Positions 42,429 to 52,415 are shown, numbered from the stretch's first letter. The stretch: 64,000 nt of DNA from Hahella sp. KA22 (GCF_004135205.1 NZ_CP035490.1:4693644-4757643); one strand, 5' to 3'. Made by a program: numbers and translations. The notes: a model not told the origin generated them from the letters alone.

Positions 42429-43640
42429 TCAGTCCATGCTGTTGGCGCCAATGCGATGAATCGCCAAGTCGGCTCCCTGATACTCCTCTTCTTCTGATAA
42501 GCGTAGTCCAGACAGCTTTTTCACCACGCCATAGACGACAAATCCGCCCACAAACGCCAACGCCGCGCCGGTGATCGAGCCGACCAGTTGCGACAGGAAT
42601 GTGACGCCGCCAAGGCCGCCGAATGACTGCAAGCCGAAAACGCCCGCCGCCACGCCGCCCCACAAACCACAGACGCCGTGCAAAGGCCAAACGCCCAATA
42701 CATCATCCAGTTTGCGCAGGCGTTTTTGCATGTACTCAAACAGGAAGACAAATAACGCTCCCGCCACTGCGCCGGTAATAAGCGCGCCAATCGGATGCAT
42801 AATGTCAGATCCGGCGCATACCGCCACCAGTCCAGCCAAAGGGCCGTTATGTATGAATCCTGGGTCTTTGCGCCCTACCAGCATGGACGTCACAATGCCG
42901 CCCACCATCGCCATCAGACTATTAAGCGCAACCAGCCCGCTTACGCCACCCAGCGTCTGCGCAGACATCACGTTAAAGCCAAACCATCCTACCGTCAGTA
43001 TCCAGGCGCCCAGCGCAAGAAAAGGAATATTGGAGGGTGCGAAAGCGACCAACTGGCCATTGCGATAGCGCCCATTTCTCACTCCCAGCAAATACACTGC
43101 AGCGAAAGCGATCCAGCCGCCCACAGCATGCACGACCACAGACCCCGCGAAGTCATGAAAAGTCGCGCCAAAGCGCTCTTGCAAGAAGTCCTGAAAACCA
43201 AAGGCGCTGTTCCAGGCCATGCCCTCAAACAAGGGATACACCACACCCACACAGATTGATGCGGCGATCAGCATGGGGTAAAACTTGGCGCGCTCCGCGA
43301 CGCCTCCAGAAATAATGGCGGGAATCGCCGCCGCGAAAGTCAGCAGGAAGAAGAACTTCACCAGCTCATAGCCGTTGTTGACGCTCAGTTCAGTGGCGCT
43401 GGAAAAGAAGTTGACTCCATAGGCGATCTGGTAGCCAACGAAGAAATACGCCAGCGTAGACGCGCCAAAATCCGTCATGATTTTAACCAGCGCGTTTACC
43501 TGGTTTTTATGGCGCACGGTTCCCACTTCGAGAAATGCAAAGCCGGCGTGCATCGCCAGCACCATAGTGGCTCCCAAAAGGATAAACAGGGTGTCGGCGC
43601 CTTGCAGTAAGGTCTCCACCGCATTATTAGTATCGTTCAT
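42429..43640 (-). CDS. amtB: Ammonium transporter (Amt/MEP/Rh family)
   Basis: Eleven-helix ammonium channel of 403 residues. The start is ATG 43640, with AGGAG 5 nt upstream. Key pieces are visible: FHDFAGSVVVHAVGGW with the first channel histidine and the binding-site Asp, MHPIGALITG with the second histidine region, and WPLHGVCGLWGG. A C-terminal cytoplasmic tail ends EEYQGADLAIHRIGANSMD. No glnK is adjacent, unlike the usual glnK-amtB pair, so PII control must come from elsewhere. I looked for a sigma-54 promoter upstream and found none convincing. Confidence 0.93.
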   Translation of the reverse strand: MNDTNNAVETLLQGADTLFILLGATMVLAMHAGFAFLEVGTVRHKNQVNALVKIMTDFGASTLAYFFVGYQIAYGVNFFSSATELSVNNGYELVKFFFLLTFAAAIPAIISGGVAERAKFYPMLIAASICVGVVYPLFEGMAWNSAFGFQDFLQERFGATFHDFAGSVVVHAVGGWIAFAAVYLLGVRNGRYRNGQLVAFAPSNIPFLALGAWILTVGWFGFNVMSAQTLGGVSGLVALNSLMAMVGGIVTSMLVGRKDPGFIHNGPLAGLVAVCAGSDIMHPIGALITGAVAGALFVFLFEYMQKRLRKLDDVLGVWPLHGVCGLWGGVAAGVFGLQSFGGLGGVTFLSQLVGSITGAALAFVGGFVVYGVVKKLSGLRLSEEEEYQGADLAIHRIGANSMD

Positions 43641-44102
43641 TCCATCTCCTGTTACGCTCTTGCATGGTGCGCGGCTCGGCACAACGCACACAATTAGTGC
43701 TTTTGATTTTGTTATTGGCGATCCATCTTAGAATTAAGCAATCCATTGTTTTTATTTGTTTTACGCAGAGCTACGGCCACAAATCACACTTATCAGCCAC
43801 ATCTCTTCTACTCAGTCAGCAAATTCCAGACCAAATACGCACCAACTTAAAGCCAGGCCAATTGCACAGCGCACTTTAATGAGACAGAGACAAATGGAAG
43901 TTGAAAAAACGCTCTAAAAAAGCGCATGCATAAACACAGGAAAACCCGCTAGGCTTGCGTAACATAAGGAAAGTTCGACCTCCCGCCTCAAAGAGCAAAG
44001 TCTATGACGAGGGGGACAACAGGGGTTGAAACTGCATTAAAGGGATGAGGAGTAGATGAAACGAATGACGACAGTGGCGGATGAGTGCAGGAACGCCCGC
44101 AC
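43641..44102. other. Intergenic region between amt and the repeat-protein gene
   Basis: About 460 nt without a supported gene. The part next to amt (43690-43800) is AT-rich and probably carries its promoter. A small CGCT/AGCG hairpin lies near 43908-43923. GAGTGC/GCACTC (44083-44105) forms a short stem at the end of the neighbouring gene. Confidence 0.4.
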
Positions 44103-45092
44103 TCAGGCTTCAGATAACGCCAGATCCGCAAACTCCGTCTTTATTTTGGCGCTGGCTTCCATGTACTTATTCTTGGTTATCTCAAAAGCCTGCTGCGCCT
44201 CCAGCAGGTACTGCAGATAGAGGCGAATCGCAGCGACCGTGCGCATGGCTTTAATCAACTGCCCTTGCTTGCTCAGAGTGACCAGACGCCGATAGCGCCT
44301 GTCCAGCAGACTTTTGCGGTAGGTTGACATCATCAGACATTGATACGCCAAACCGTTGCCGCCTTCCAGCATACGGATATGGGTAATCGCACGAAATTCC
44401 AATTCTTTTCTCTGACGCACTAACTCACTGTACCCCGCATTCTTGATAAAAAGTCGCCGCAGGGGTGGAATGGCCAAGGCGGATATAGCGACGAAAAAGC
44501 CAAAGGCAATGCCGGCAACCCAGGCGTTAAGCCCGCCCTGCCAGCCAATCAGGAATACAGCGAAACTAAGCAGACATGACAAAAGCCAGAGATCTCTGCG
44601 CCGCCGGGCGCTAATCAAATCAATCGTCTGCGGATAGTGTTTGATCGCCAACACGTCGTAGTTCATGACTTCAAGCGCCTCACACTCTCGGAGAATCTGA
44701 GTAAGTTGATTGCGCTGCGCCACCGTCTCCCGATAGCGGCGCTTGCGATCCTCTTCACTCTCCGCGGCTTCCGCCTTTTTCTGCTCCGCCTTTTTCTGCT
44801 CCGCCTTTTTCTGCTCCGCCTTTTTCTGCTCCGCTTTTTTGAGGCTCTGAGCCGATGGCGCAACGCCGTTGCTTTTCGTCTTGCTCAGATCTTTACTTGT
44901 ACGCGGGTCCGACGGCGGCGCTGCCGGCGTTTTTGCGGGAGACTTCGCAGTGGGCTGAGACTCCTTGGCGGCGGGTAGCGTATTGCTCCGGTGCTCCTCT
45001 ACCGCACGCCGTACTGGGTCCATATCACCGCGCGCCAATGAACGCAGCGTCTTGGGATCCAGATCAAAATCATTAGGGTTATGTATCTTCAT
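44103..45092 (-). CDS. Unknown membrane protein with KKAEQ repeats
   Basis: I do not recognise this 329-residue protein. From the preferred start (ATG 45092, giving MKIHNPNDFDLDPKTL) an N-terminal charged region is followed by a proline/alanine-rich stretch, then KKAEQ repeated four times in a row. A helical region leads to two adjacent membrane helices (LWLLSCLLSFAVFLIGW and AGIAFGFFVAISALAI), then a long amphipathic, basic C-terminal half. It resembles a membrane-anchored coiled coil. The start has no strong ribosome-binding site. It is a single gene with no close partner on its strand. Confidence 0.75.
   Translation of the reverse strand: MKIHNPNDFDLDPKTLRSLARGDMDPVRRAVEEHRSNTLPAAKESQPTAKSPAKTPAAPPSDPRTSKDLSKTKSNGVAPSAQSLKKAEQKKAEQKKAEQKKAEQKKAEAAESEEDRKRRYRETVAQRNQLTQILRECEALEVMNYDVLAIKHYPQTIDLISARRRRDLWLLSCLLSFAVFLIGWQGGLNAWVAGIAFGFFVAISALAIPPLRRLFIKNAGYSELVRQRKELEFRAITHIRMLEGGNGLAYQCLMMSTYRKSLLDRRYRRLVTLSKQGQLIKAMRTVAAIRLYLQYLLEAQQAFEITKNKYMEASAKIKTEFADLALSEA
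44771..44839. repeat. Tandem 15-bp repeat inside a coding region
   Basis: Four exact copies of a 15-bp unit (44771-44830) and a partial fifth, encoding KKAEQ on the minus strand. Because the unit is a multiple of three, copy-number change by slippage would lengthen or shorten the coiled coil without breaking the frame. Confidence 0.95.
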
Positions 45093-45428
45093 ATCGAAAA
45101 CTATAGAGTAATAACGAGAACGGGTCACCAGCGCCCACCGCGCCAAAACCTCGTCAATCTCAGAGTATTTAGCAATAGATGCGCCAGCTAACTGAATTTA
45201 TTAGAAAAGCCTGCACATTGCGGCGATGCGCGAACTAGCTCGCATAAGACCTACGCCGAGTATTTGGCGAATTCGCCCTTACATGTCGATAAAACATACC
45301 GCCAGGCCGTCTCTTTCGATCCAACTACTCAGAGAAATAAGCCTGAAAAGTTAGAAAATGCGCCTCTGGACGCTTATCATGGCCACCTGCACAAAAAGCA
45401 TTTACCTCAGCGAAAGGATCAGTCCACC

Positions 45429-46055
45429 GTGTTTACAGGAATCGTTCAAGGCAAAGCCACACTACGCAAAGCCGTACGCCGCGAAGGTCTCTACACCTAC
45501 GATTTTGAGTTCCCCTCTGACCAGTCTTCGACAGAAACAGGCGCCAGCGTCGCCATCAACGGAACCTGTTTGACGGCGGTGCGCATTGACGGGACCTATA
45601 TCGCCTTCGACCTTATGACAGAGACATTGCGCCTGACCAACCTTGGCGACCTCAATGAAGGCGATGAAGTCAATTTCGAACATGCCGCGCGAATTGGCGA
45701 TGAAATTGGCGGCCATTTGATGTCTGGGCACATCCATGATGTCGCGGTGCTGATTCACACCGAGCGCACGGAAAATAATGTGGCGCTGGACTTCCAGTTG
45801 CCCCCGGAGCTGCGCAAGTATGTCTTCGACAAGGGCTTTATTGGCGTCAATGGCGCCAGCCTGACCGTCGGCTCTGTCAGTAAGGACGGATTCAGAGTGA
45901 ACCTGATACCGGAAACTCTGCGCGTCACGACCTTCAGCGCCTTGCAACCGGGCGACAAAGTCAACATAGAGGTTGACCCACAGACGCAAACGCTGGTGGA
46001 CAGCCTGGAGCGACTGTTGCCCCGCTATCTGGAGAACCTGACGCCAGGCGCCTGA
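45429..46055 (+). CDS. ribE: Riboflavin synthase alpha chain
   Basis: A 208-residue trimeric enzyme that makes riboflavin from two 6,7-dimethyl-8-ribityllumazine molecules. Two lumazine-binding halves are visible: VFTGIVQGKATL to LMSGHIHDVA, and GFIGVNGASLTVGSV to the end. I start at GTG 45429, with GAAAGGA about 10 nt upstream, because MFTGIVQ is the family's N-terminus. Longer frames to 45264 lack homology. It stands alone, away from any rib operon, and I saw no FMN riboswitch ahead of it. It resembles the E. coli RibC form. Confidence 0.92.
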   Translation: MFTGIVQGKATLRKAVRREGLYTYDFEFPSDQSSTETGASVAINGTCLTAVRIDGTYIAFDLMTETLRLTNLGDLNEGDEVNFEHAARIGDEIGGHLMSGHIHDVAVLIHTERTENNVALDFQLPPELRKYVFDKGFIGVNGASLTVGSVSKDGFRVNLIPETLRVTTFSALQPGDKVNIEVDPQTQTLVDSLERLLPRYLENLTPGA

Positions 46056-46171
46056 TCGTCAGTTTTGGATGCGCGCCGCAGTGGCGCGTTTCCCGCTTAT
46101 CTCCGATAATTATTTTCTATGACTTTTCAATCCGTTACTTGTGCTTCCCTGTAGGTAGTTAGAGACCCAAG

Positions 46172-47623
46172 ATGCTGATTATTCCCGCTGAACAGACCAT
46201 AAACTGGCGCAAGCCTCCGGTCGCCACACTGCTGTTGATCTTCATTAATTTCGCCATATTCTTTTACCTCAGCGGCAAAGATAATCGAGTCTGGCAGGAC
46301 GCCGCCCATTACTACGAACAAAATCAGATGGTCAAACTGGAGGCGCCTGAATTCGCCGACTATCTGCAGCGCCATATCGGCCTGGGCCAGGACAACCGTT
46401 TTGAGCTGTCGGCGGCGGCGCGTAAAGCCGTCAACGAGGGGCGCGGCGACGAACTGATTCCCTACATGCTGACCGATAGAAAGTTCGTTAACTACCTGCT
46501 GCAGAATGGACAGGAGTTCATTGAGCCGGAAGCTTTTGAAACCTGGAAGTCCCAGCGTATTTACCTCCAGGAACACTATCTGAGCCAGCTCAGTCACTTA
46601 CAGATGGGGCTCATTCCCGGCGAAATGGAGCTGGCGGACCTGTTTTCGTATCAATTTCTCCACGGCGGCTTCGGACATGTTTTCGGTAACATGGTGATGC
46701 TGTTTTTACTTGGATTCGCCATTGAACGAATTCTTGGCGCCGCGCTTTATGTCATGGCTTATCTGTTCTGCGGCGTAGTTTCAGGCTTTATTTTCAGCAT
46801 GGTGGAAGGCGACAGTCTGACGCCGCTGGTGGGCGCCTCCGGGGCTGTGTCAGGTCTGATGGGGATGTATGTGGCGCACTACCGGCTGCAGCAAATCCGT
46901 TTCTTCGCCTTCCTTTATGTCTACTTCAACTACTTCCGCGCGCCAGCGCTAATCATGCTGCCGGTATGGGTGGGTAAAGAACTTTACGAGTACTTCACTT
47001 ACGTCGAATCCAATGTCGCCTACGTCGCTCACGCTGCGGGGCTGGTGGCGGGCGCCGCCATCATTTTCCCCCTGGATCGACTCGCGCCGAGGGCTGCACA
47101 GGAAATCACTCATTCCCCGGAGCAACAGGACCAGTCGATGCGAGAAGAACTGGCCCGTGCTATGGAAGCGGTTGGACGCGTCGATTTTCAGCGTGCGCGG
47201 GAGCGCTTTAAAGCGCTATGGGAAAAGCATCCTGAGCACATCGGGATTCAGGAGCAGCTTTTCCATCTATACAAAGTAAAACCGGACACCCAGGAAAGCC
47301 TGCAGTTCACTATCACAGTGCTTGAGCACGCGTTGAAGATGCAAGACTTTAATCATGCCTACTTCATCTGGAGCGAGTATCAGAAGTACGCCAAGGAAAA
47401 TTCTCGTCTGGAAGACAAGTACCACTTCCGTATTCTCAACACCTGCCTCAACAACAACCTGATCAAAGAAGCTGAACAGGTATTTGGGGTTGTCGTGAAA
47501 AGCATCAACAATCCAGAGCTGGTGCGAGAGTGCTACCGCACATTGATTCAAGCGCTCAAAGCCCGGCAAATGGACGTCAAAGCGCAGAAATATGAGCGCG
47601 AACTAAGGCAGCTTGAGGGTTAA
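46172..47623 (+). CDS. Rhomboid-family intramembrane serine protease with C-terminal helical-repeat domain
   Basis: 483 residues. One helix (about 18-34) comes first, then a soluble insert of about 120 residues, then a rhomboid core. The core has HGGFGHVFGN (His164, His169, Asn173), the catalytic Ser223 in GASG and the catalytic His287 in the last core helix. After about residue 310 a soluble C-terminal third forms TPR-like helices. The core is complete, so it should be active. Substrates are unknown. It faces, tail to tail, a zinc-finger membrane protein that also ends in TPR-like helices. Confidence 0.88.
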   Translation: MLIIPAEQTINWRKPPVATLLLIFINFAIFFYLSGKDNRVWQDAAHYYEQNQMVKLEAPEFADYLQRHIGLGQDNRFELSAAARKAVNEGRGDELIPYMLTDRKFVNYLLQNGQEFIEPEAFETWKSQRIYLQEHYLSQLSHLQMGLIPGEMELADLFSYQFLHGGFGHVFGNMVMLFLLGFAIERILGAALYVMAYLFCGVVSGFIFSMVEGDSLTPLVGASGAVSGLMGMYVAHYRLQQIRFFAFLYVYFNYFRAPALIMLPVWVGKELYEYFTYVESNVAYVAHAAGLVAGAAIIFPLDRLAPRAAQEITHSPEQQDQSMREELARAMEAVGRVDFQRARERFKALWEKHPEHIGIQEQLFHLYKVKPDTQESLQFTITVLEHALKMQDFNHAYFIWSEYQKYAKENSRLEDKYHFRILNTCLNNNLIKEAEQVFGVVVKSINNPELVRECYRTLIQALKARQMDVKAQKYERELRQLEG

Positions 47624-47671
47624 TAAACTTAAGAACAGGCCGGAAATGGGCGTGCTGCGCGCGCCCGACCC

Positions 47672-49135
47672 TTAGGGAGAAAATCCGAACTTGGCGACCG
47701 GCTCCGGCAGCCTGCCATTCTTCTCCATCACTTCAATCCATGCGGGAATTTCCGGCGTTGCGGAATGATCCGGGTAGTGCTTCTGCACATAGAGCAAATA
47801 TTCCTTGGCTTTATCCGCTCGGTGCAGTCCGTTCGCCAGCGTTCGCGCCATGACAATAATAGCGTCAGCGGCGTGAGCGGATTCTGGGAACCGGGAATTG
47901 AACCCTTGCAACAGCTTCAAGGTCAGTCTGAAATCGCCGGAGTGATACAGACTCTGCGCTACGTTATACAACAGCGTCTCATCGTTGATCGTATAGTCGG
48001 GGTAATGCCCGTAGAGCCCTCTCAGCACAAGTTTCAGTTCATGAATCCGTCCCGCGTCCGCCAACATCTGCAATACAGGCTTCGACGTTTTCAAAAGCTC
48101 TGGCCAGGCGTTGGTCTCCAGCAGCAGCTTGTACAGACGATCCAGCACCACCAGATCATGGGGCTTGCGTTTGTATAAATTACGCAGCAGCCCCGCCGCC
48201 GCCTCGTATCGTCCTTCCTTGAGGTTGATGTCGATTTCAGCCATCGCCAGCTTGTCATTCCGCTGCGCCAGCGCTTCCGGATTCTGCGGCGGCGCTTCAA
48301 GGGCTTCATCAGGCGTCAGGCCAAGGCGATGCTGATATTGAAACAGCAGGTAACCCAGCATATTGAAGATCACCAGCATGAAGTAACTGGAAATAAGTCC
48401 CGCCAAGGGAAAGCCCAGGGTCTGGGAGAAGTTGCTCAGCACAAAATCCTGCGCGGCGCCCAGCCCCAGAAACAGCAGCAATAAATAGCCGTAAAGAACG
48501 AAATACGGCCAGCCGATGCTTGAGATGAACCCGATCAGACGCGTCGGATGCAAGGCGTCCACCACATTACCTTCAATCGCCAGCAACATGATGCTGGCGG
48601 GCAGAACCAGGGCGGAGAACGCAACAGCCAGAATCATCAGAAAAGAGCCGCCCCAGATGCCGGAGACGACAATGAGCGCGCCGAAGGCAATGAAGATCAA
48701 GGTCTGCTGTATGACCAGCAATAATCCGCCGCCGCTGAATGCGGATAACAGCTCAGGCGGTTTCAACACGCCTTTGGAGGTGGTCTCAATCACGCTATAC
48801 ATGTATTTGACCTGGGCGCAAAACAGGGCGATGGCGATGATCAGAGATATTAGATCCTTACCCAGCGCCAACGGCACCAAGGTGCAGATGGCCACCAATA
48901 TCATGGGGTCTTTGGCCATGGGATAGGCGAAGAAGTCATTCAGTCGCTGCCAGAATGGCGTGACCTCCGCTGCGGAGCCTTCCGCGGAATACCGCATTAC
49001 CTGCTGACACAAAGGACAGGTCGCAGCCCCTTTGCCCGGCTTTACCGGAACGCAGCTGCCGCAGAGTTGAACATGGCAACCCAGGCACTGCCAGTTGGCG
49101 CCATGGGTGGGATGGTATCTGCAATAAACATCCAC
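47672..49135 (-). CDS. Membrane protein with N-terminal B-box-like zinc finger and C-terminal helical repeats
   Basis: 487 residues, function unknown. The first 45 residues hold a double zinc site with Cys5, His8, Cys17, Cys20, Cys25, Cys28, Cys40 and Cys43, like a B-box/zinc-ribbon. Six helices follow between about 75 and 270 (DUF4013-like layout), then TPR-like helices to the end (RNLYKRKPHDLVVLDRLYK, NVAQSLYHSGDFRLTLKLL). The topology puts the zinc finger and TPR part on the same side of the membrane. Only 48 nt separate its stop from that of the rhomboid gene, so they may be a functional pair. Confidence 0.7.
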   Translation of the reverse strand: MDVYCRYHPTHGANWQCLGCHVQLCGSCVPVKPGKGAATCPLCQQVMRYSAEGSAAEVTPFWQRLNDFFAYPMAKDPMILVAICTLVPLALGKDLISLIIAIALFCAQVKYMYSVIETTSKGVLKPPELLSAFSGGGLLLVIQQTLIFIAFGALIVVSGIWGGSFLMILAVAFSALVLPASIMLLAIEGNVVDALHPTRLIGFISSIGWPYFVLYGYLLLLFLGLGAAQDFVLSNFSQTLGFPLAGLISSYFMLVIFNMLGYLLFQYQHRLGLTPDEALEAPPQNPEALAQRNDKLAMAEIDINLKEGRYEAAAGLLRNLYKRKPHDLVVLDRLYKLLLETNAWPELLKTSKPVLQMLADAGRIHELKLVLRGLYGHYPDYTINDETLLYNVAQSLYHSGDFRLTLKLLQGFNSRFPESAHAADAIIVMARTLANGLHRADKAKEYLLYVQKHYPDHSATPEIPAWIEVMEKNGRLPEPVAKFGFSP

Positions 49136-49274
49136 GCGCGTATTTTTCCTTTTGCTAACTTACTACTTAACTCGTTTTCCAGGCCCCTGTTAAAGGAGCG
49201 CATGACGATCCGATTTGCGAGCGTATCGCCACTGTAGAGGCGAAGCTATCGAACATGACATTCGGTAGAGGCGA

Positions 49275-50282
49275 TTACTTCCTGCGCTTGCGCACACGTT
49301 TGTTCGCCAACAACCAGCTTTCCAACATCAATTGCGGGTTCAGGTTGCGCTGCTCCACCAAAGATCGCTTTATTTCGATCAGCTCAGCATAGAGTGCAAC
49401 CAGCTGCTGCGTATCCAGACGGGCTCCCACGCCCACCAGAGTCGCTTCCGTTTCGCCCCTCTCGCCTTCATTTATCTGCGTGGCGGTCAGCAGTTGCTTC
49501 ACCCAGATAGCCAGCCAATCCGCCAGCCGTTCAAGATCAAGCTTGCTCCAGGTTTCCGCCAGGGTAAACGCATCCACGCGCCCTTCCAGGTAGTTGAGCC
49601 AGTTCGCCAATACTTCCGCCCGTAGCTCCAGTATGTCCTGACTGTGCCACGCCAGAGCGGTAAGAGGGCGACCGCCTGCGCTTTCCGTCAAACTATAGGC
49701 GCGCTCTTTGGGCACATCCAGTTGGGTCAACCAATTCACCACAGACTCTGTGTCCGGCGCAGCCAGCGTATAGATCTGGCAGCGGCTGCGAATCGTCGGC
49801 AGCAGCAGGCTTATTTGTTGCGAAACCAGCAGAATGACGGCGCTGGCGGGTGGCTCTTCCAGTGTTTTCAGAATGGCGTTGGCGGAATAAGCGTTCATCG
49901 CCTCCGCCGGGGTCAGCACGCATATTCGGCGACGCGAGATTTGCGGCTTGGCGTAGATAAAATCTCCCAGTCCGCGCACCTGATCAATTTTTATAGCCTT
50001 GGCGCCATCCTCTGGAGCCACCCATTGCAAGTCGGGGTGCGTCCCAGCTTCTATCAACTTACAGGAGCGACAATCGCCACAAGGACGTTCAAGGCGCTTA
50101 GCCTGCTCACAGAGTAGAAATTTGGCGTATTCAGAAGTCAGGCGATTCTTGCCAACGCCGCTTTGCCCCGCCACTAAAATAGCGGAAGGCACTTTATCGT
50201 TGTGCGCCAGCCCCACCCAGTCACGCCAGGTTTTATTGAGCCAGGGAAGTTGATCCAGGGATATTTCCGTCAAATCGGACAT
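49275..50282 (-). CDS. holB: DNA polymerase III delta-prime subunit HolB
   Basis: Clamp-loader subunit of 335 residues. The AAA+ fold has a modified P-loop GQSGVGKN, and the zinc site is formed by the four cysteines in LLCEQ and CGDCRSCKLIE. TLEEPPASAVILLVSQQ and LLPTIRSRCQ are the standard sensor regions. It usually sits between tmk and pilZ. Here neither neighbour is present, so the operon has been broken up. The ribosome-binding site is weak. Confidence 0.93.
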   Translation of the reverse strand: MSDLTEISLDQLPWLNKTWRDWVGLAHNDKVPSAILVAGQSGVGKNRLTSEYAKFLLCEQAKRLERPCGDCRSCKLIEAGTHPDLQWVAPEDGAKAIKIDQVRGLGDFIYAKPQISRRRICVLTPAEAMNAYSANAILKTLEEPPASAVILLVSQQISLLLPTIRSRCQIYTLAAPDTESVVNWLTQLDVPKERAYSLTESAGGRPLTALAWHSQDILELRAEVLANWLNYLEGRVDAFTLAETWSKLDLERLADWLAIWVKQLLTATQINEGERGETEATLVGVGARLDTQQLVALYAELIEIKRSLVEQRNLNPQLMLESWLLANKRVRKRRK

Positions 50283-50405
50283 TAGTACTCTATTGGTGCT
50301 ATTCAGTGTTTATTTATTCGGCAGGCAAATATCCGCCTGCAACAACAAGGTCTGCAATTGTCAGAACGTTCCGCAGCATACCGTCGCAAAGATCGTTCCA
50401 GCAGC

Positions 50406-52415
50406 TCAAGGATTCAAGGCCAGTTGCTTGATATCCCGTTTCAGGCGGCGCACTCTGTCTGGACTGCCGCCCGCGTCATCCGCATACAGGTTTTGCTCAA
50501 ACTCGCTGAAAATCTGCTGCAACTGTTTGCGTTGCCGCGGCCACTTTTTAGTCGCCAGCGCCAATGCCTGCCCAGGCGTCAGTCCAGCATCCAGAGCCAG
50601 CCCCTTCTTATGCATTCGGCTCAATAGAGATCGATACAAGCGCACCATGGGGTCGCCTTTATTACGCCGCCACTCCGCTTTGAGGGTCAGCAACGACAAA
50701 GCGAGGAAGACTATCACGGAGACGCCGGCGAGTATCATCAGCATCGTCTTCATGTCGCTATCGCCAAACCAGCGTTTGAAGAAACTGCTTTGCTTCTCCT
50801 GATCGTAGTTGACGACCCATTTCTGCCACATGTAGTTCATGTATTCCAGATTATTGGTCATCCAGGCGAAGACGCCAATATGGTTATATCTGGCCAGGGA
50901 CAGCGGCGTATTTTGCAGGAATGTGCCTTCTTCCGCGACCGCGTCTCTAATGCCCGACTCCACTCTTTGCGGCGCTACCGCCGCCGTCGGATCGACACGC
51001 ACCCAGCCGCGTTCAGGCAACCACGCTTCCACCCAGGCATGGGCATCATACTGATGCACCACCAGAAAGCCACCCTGCTCGTTCCACTCTCCGCCCTGAT
51101 ACCCGGCCAACACCCGCGACGGGATATTCGCCGCGCGCAAAATGAACGCCATCGTGCTGGCGTAATGCTCGCAAAAGCCACGACGCGTGTCGAAGAAAAA
51201 CTCATCTATTCTATTCGCTGAGGTCAACAGCGGCGGCGATAAGGTATAGACGTAGGGTTCCTGATTAAAATGCGTCAGCACCGTCTTTATAAAGATTTCG
51301 GCGTCAGGCGTCGTCTCGCGTAATTGTTTGGCCCATTCAGCAGTACGGGAATTGGAGCCCTGCGGCAAACTGCTGAAGCGGGCGAAGCTTTGGGCGTTTT
51401 CCCTATACTCTTCCGCCTGACTGATGACGCGATACCACTCCGGGGATTTCACGTCTCTCATGAATCTCACCAGCTGATCCGGCGTTGAGAAAGGCGCGCC
51501 ACGCGCCACCTTGGCGTCATCCAGCGCAAAACCCCATTCACGATTGTGGGGCTCCAGCAGCACTTCATAGTCCCATTGCTCAGTCTGGGTTCTGGCGCCC
51601 GGTCTAACCGCACCCTGTCTGTCGCGATTAGTCTGGCTGAATGACCGCTTCCAGCTTGTACCGTCATAACGATCCAGGATCAGTGCGCGCCAATAAAGTT
51701 CCCGATAGGCCGGTCGCGGCCCATTAAACACGATCCGAAACGCTCGCTCGCCTGATTGCGCAAGATTCGCCACATCTCCCGGCGACATGTTTTCATCAAG
51801 CCCGGTAAACGCAGTAGAACTCTTCAGCGGCATCGCCCATAAGGGACCGAAGCGAGGAAAGAACAGATACATCACAATCAACAACGGCGCTGCAACCGCC
51901 ATGGAGCCATACACGCCTTTAAATGTAGAGCCAATGGAGCGGGATTTCAGCGACTGGTTCACCGCCATCAGAGCCACAAAGCTCAATCCCATGGCGATGA
52001 AAATATACAGACTGACGAACAGGGACTGGCTGAACAGGAAGCCGAGGCAGAGCAAAAACAACGTCATGAAACTGAACAGGAAGGCGTCGCGCCGCTGATT
52101 CAGCTCCAGCAATTTCAGCGCATAAGCCAGTACAAAAAAACCGACCGCCGTCTCCACCGTAAACTGCGCCTGCGTAGAGAACACATAGGCGATGGAGGTC
52201 ACCACCATGACTCCGCCTTTCACCCAGGTCGAGGGTGCAGGCCATTTCCCCTGATACACCCGGGTGCGCCAAAACACGGACACACATGCGAATCCAAGCA
52301 GCCACACCGGAACATGATTCCAGTGCGCGCCTGCGGCGGCGGCCAGGGAAACCACCATCCATACCAGCGCCCGCGTATCCAGTGCGGGAGACTCATCAAA
52401 ACTTCGCTTAAACAT
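50406..52415 (-). CDS. Transglutaminase-like membrane protein (TgpA type)
   Basis: 669 residues: about six N-terminal helices (to residue 190), a periplasmic transglutaminase domain with the triad Cys415, His459 and Asp475 (GFCEHYAS, DAHAWVEAW, VDPTAA), one more helix near 570, and a C-terminal DUF4129-like cytoplasmic tail. This matches TgpA of Pseudomonas, an essential protein there. It overlaps the DUF58 gene by 8 nt, so the two are coupled. The catalytic triad is intact. Confidence 0.92.
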   Translation of the reverse strand: MFKRSFDESPALDTRALVWMVVSLAAAAGAHWNHVPVWLLGFACVSVFWRTRVYQGKWPAPSTWVKGGVMVVTSIAYVFSTQAQFTVETAVGFFVLAYALKLLELNQRRDAFLFSFMTLFLLCLGFLFSQSLFVSLYIFIAMGLSFVALMAVNQSLKSRSIGSTFKGVYGSMAVAAPLLIVMYLFFPRFGPLWAMPLKSSTAFTGLDENMSPGDVANLAQSGERAFRIVFNGPRPAYRELYWRALILDRYDGTSWKRSFSQTNRDRQGAVRPGARTQTEQWDYEVLLEPHNREWGFALDDAKVARGAPFSTPDQLVRFMRDVKSPEWYRVISQAEEYRENAQSFARFSSLPQGSNSRTAEWAKQLRETTPDAEIFIKTVLTHFNQEPYVYTLSPPLLTSANRIDEFFFDTRRGFCEHYASTMAFILRAANIPSRVLAGYQGGEWNEQGGFLVVHQYDAHAWVEAWLPERGWVRVDPTAAVAPQRVESGIRDAVAEEGTFLQNTPLSLARYNHIGVFAWMTNNLEYMNYMWQKWVVNYDQEKQSSFFKRWFGDSDMKTMLMILAGVSVIVFLALSLLTLKAEWRRNKGDPMVRLYRSLLSRMHKKGLALDAGLTPGQALALATKKWPRQRKQLQQIFSEFEQNLYADDAGGSPDRVRRLKRDIKQLALNP

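Noticed and set aside
43641-43720. Sigma-54 promoter or NtrC site in front of amt
   Set aside because: Only half-matches (GCACCA, TGCATGGTGC). No GG-N10-GC pair with proper spacing was found.
44056-44223. Plus-strand frame of 55 codons with GAGGAG close to its ATG
   Set aside because: It lies mostly antisense to the unknown repeat-protein gene, the spacing to the ATG is too short, and its hydrophobic segment mirrors the opposite coding strand.
45147-45428. FMN riboswitch before riboflavin synthase
   Set aside because: None of the conserved RFN helices can be seen, and the leader is short.
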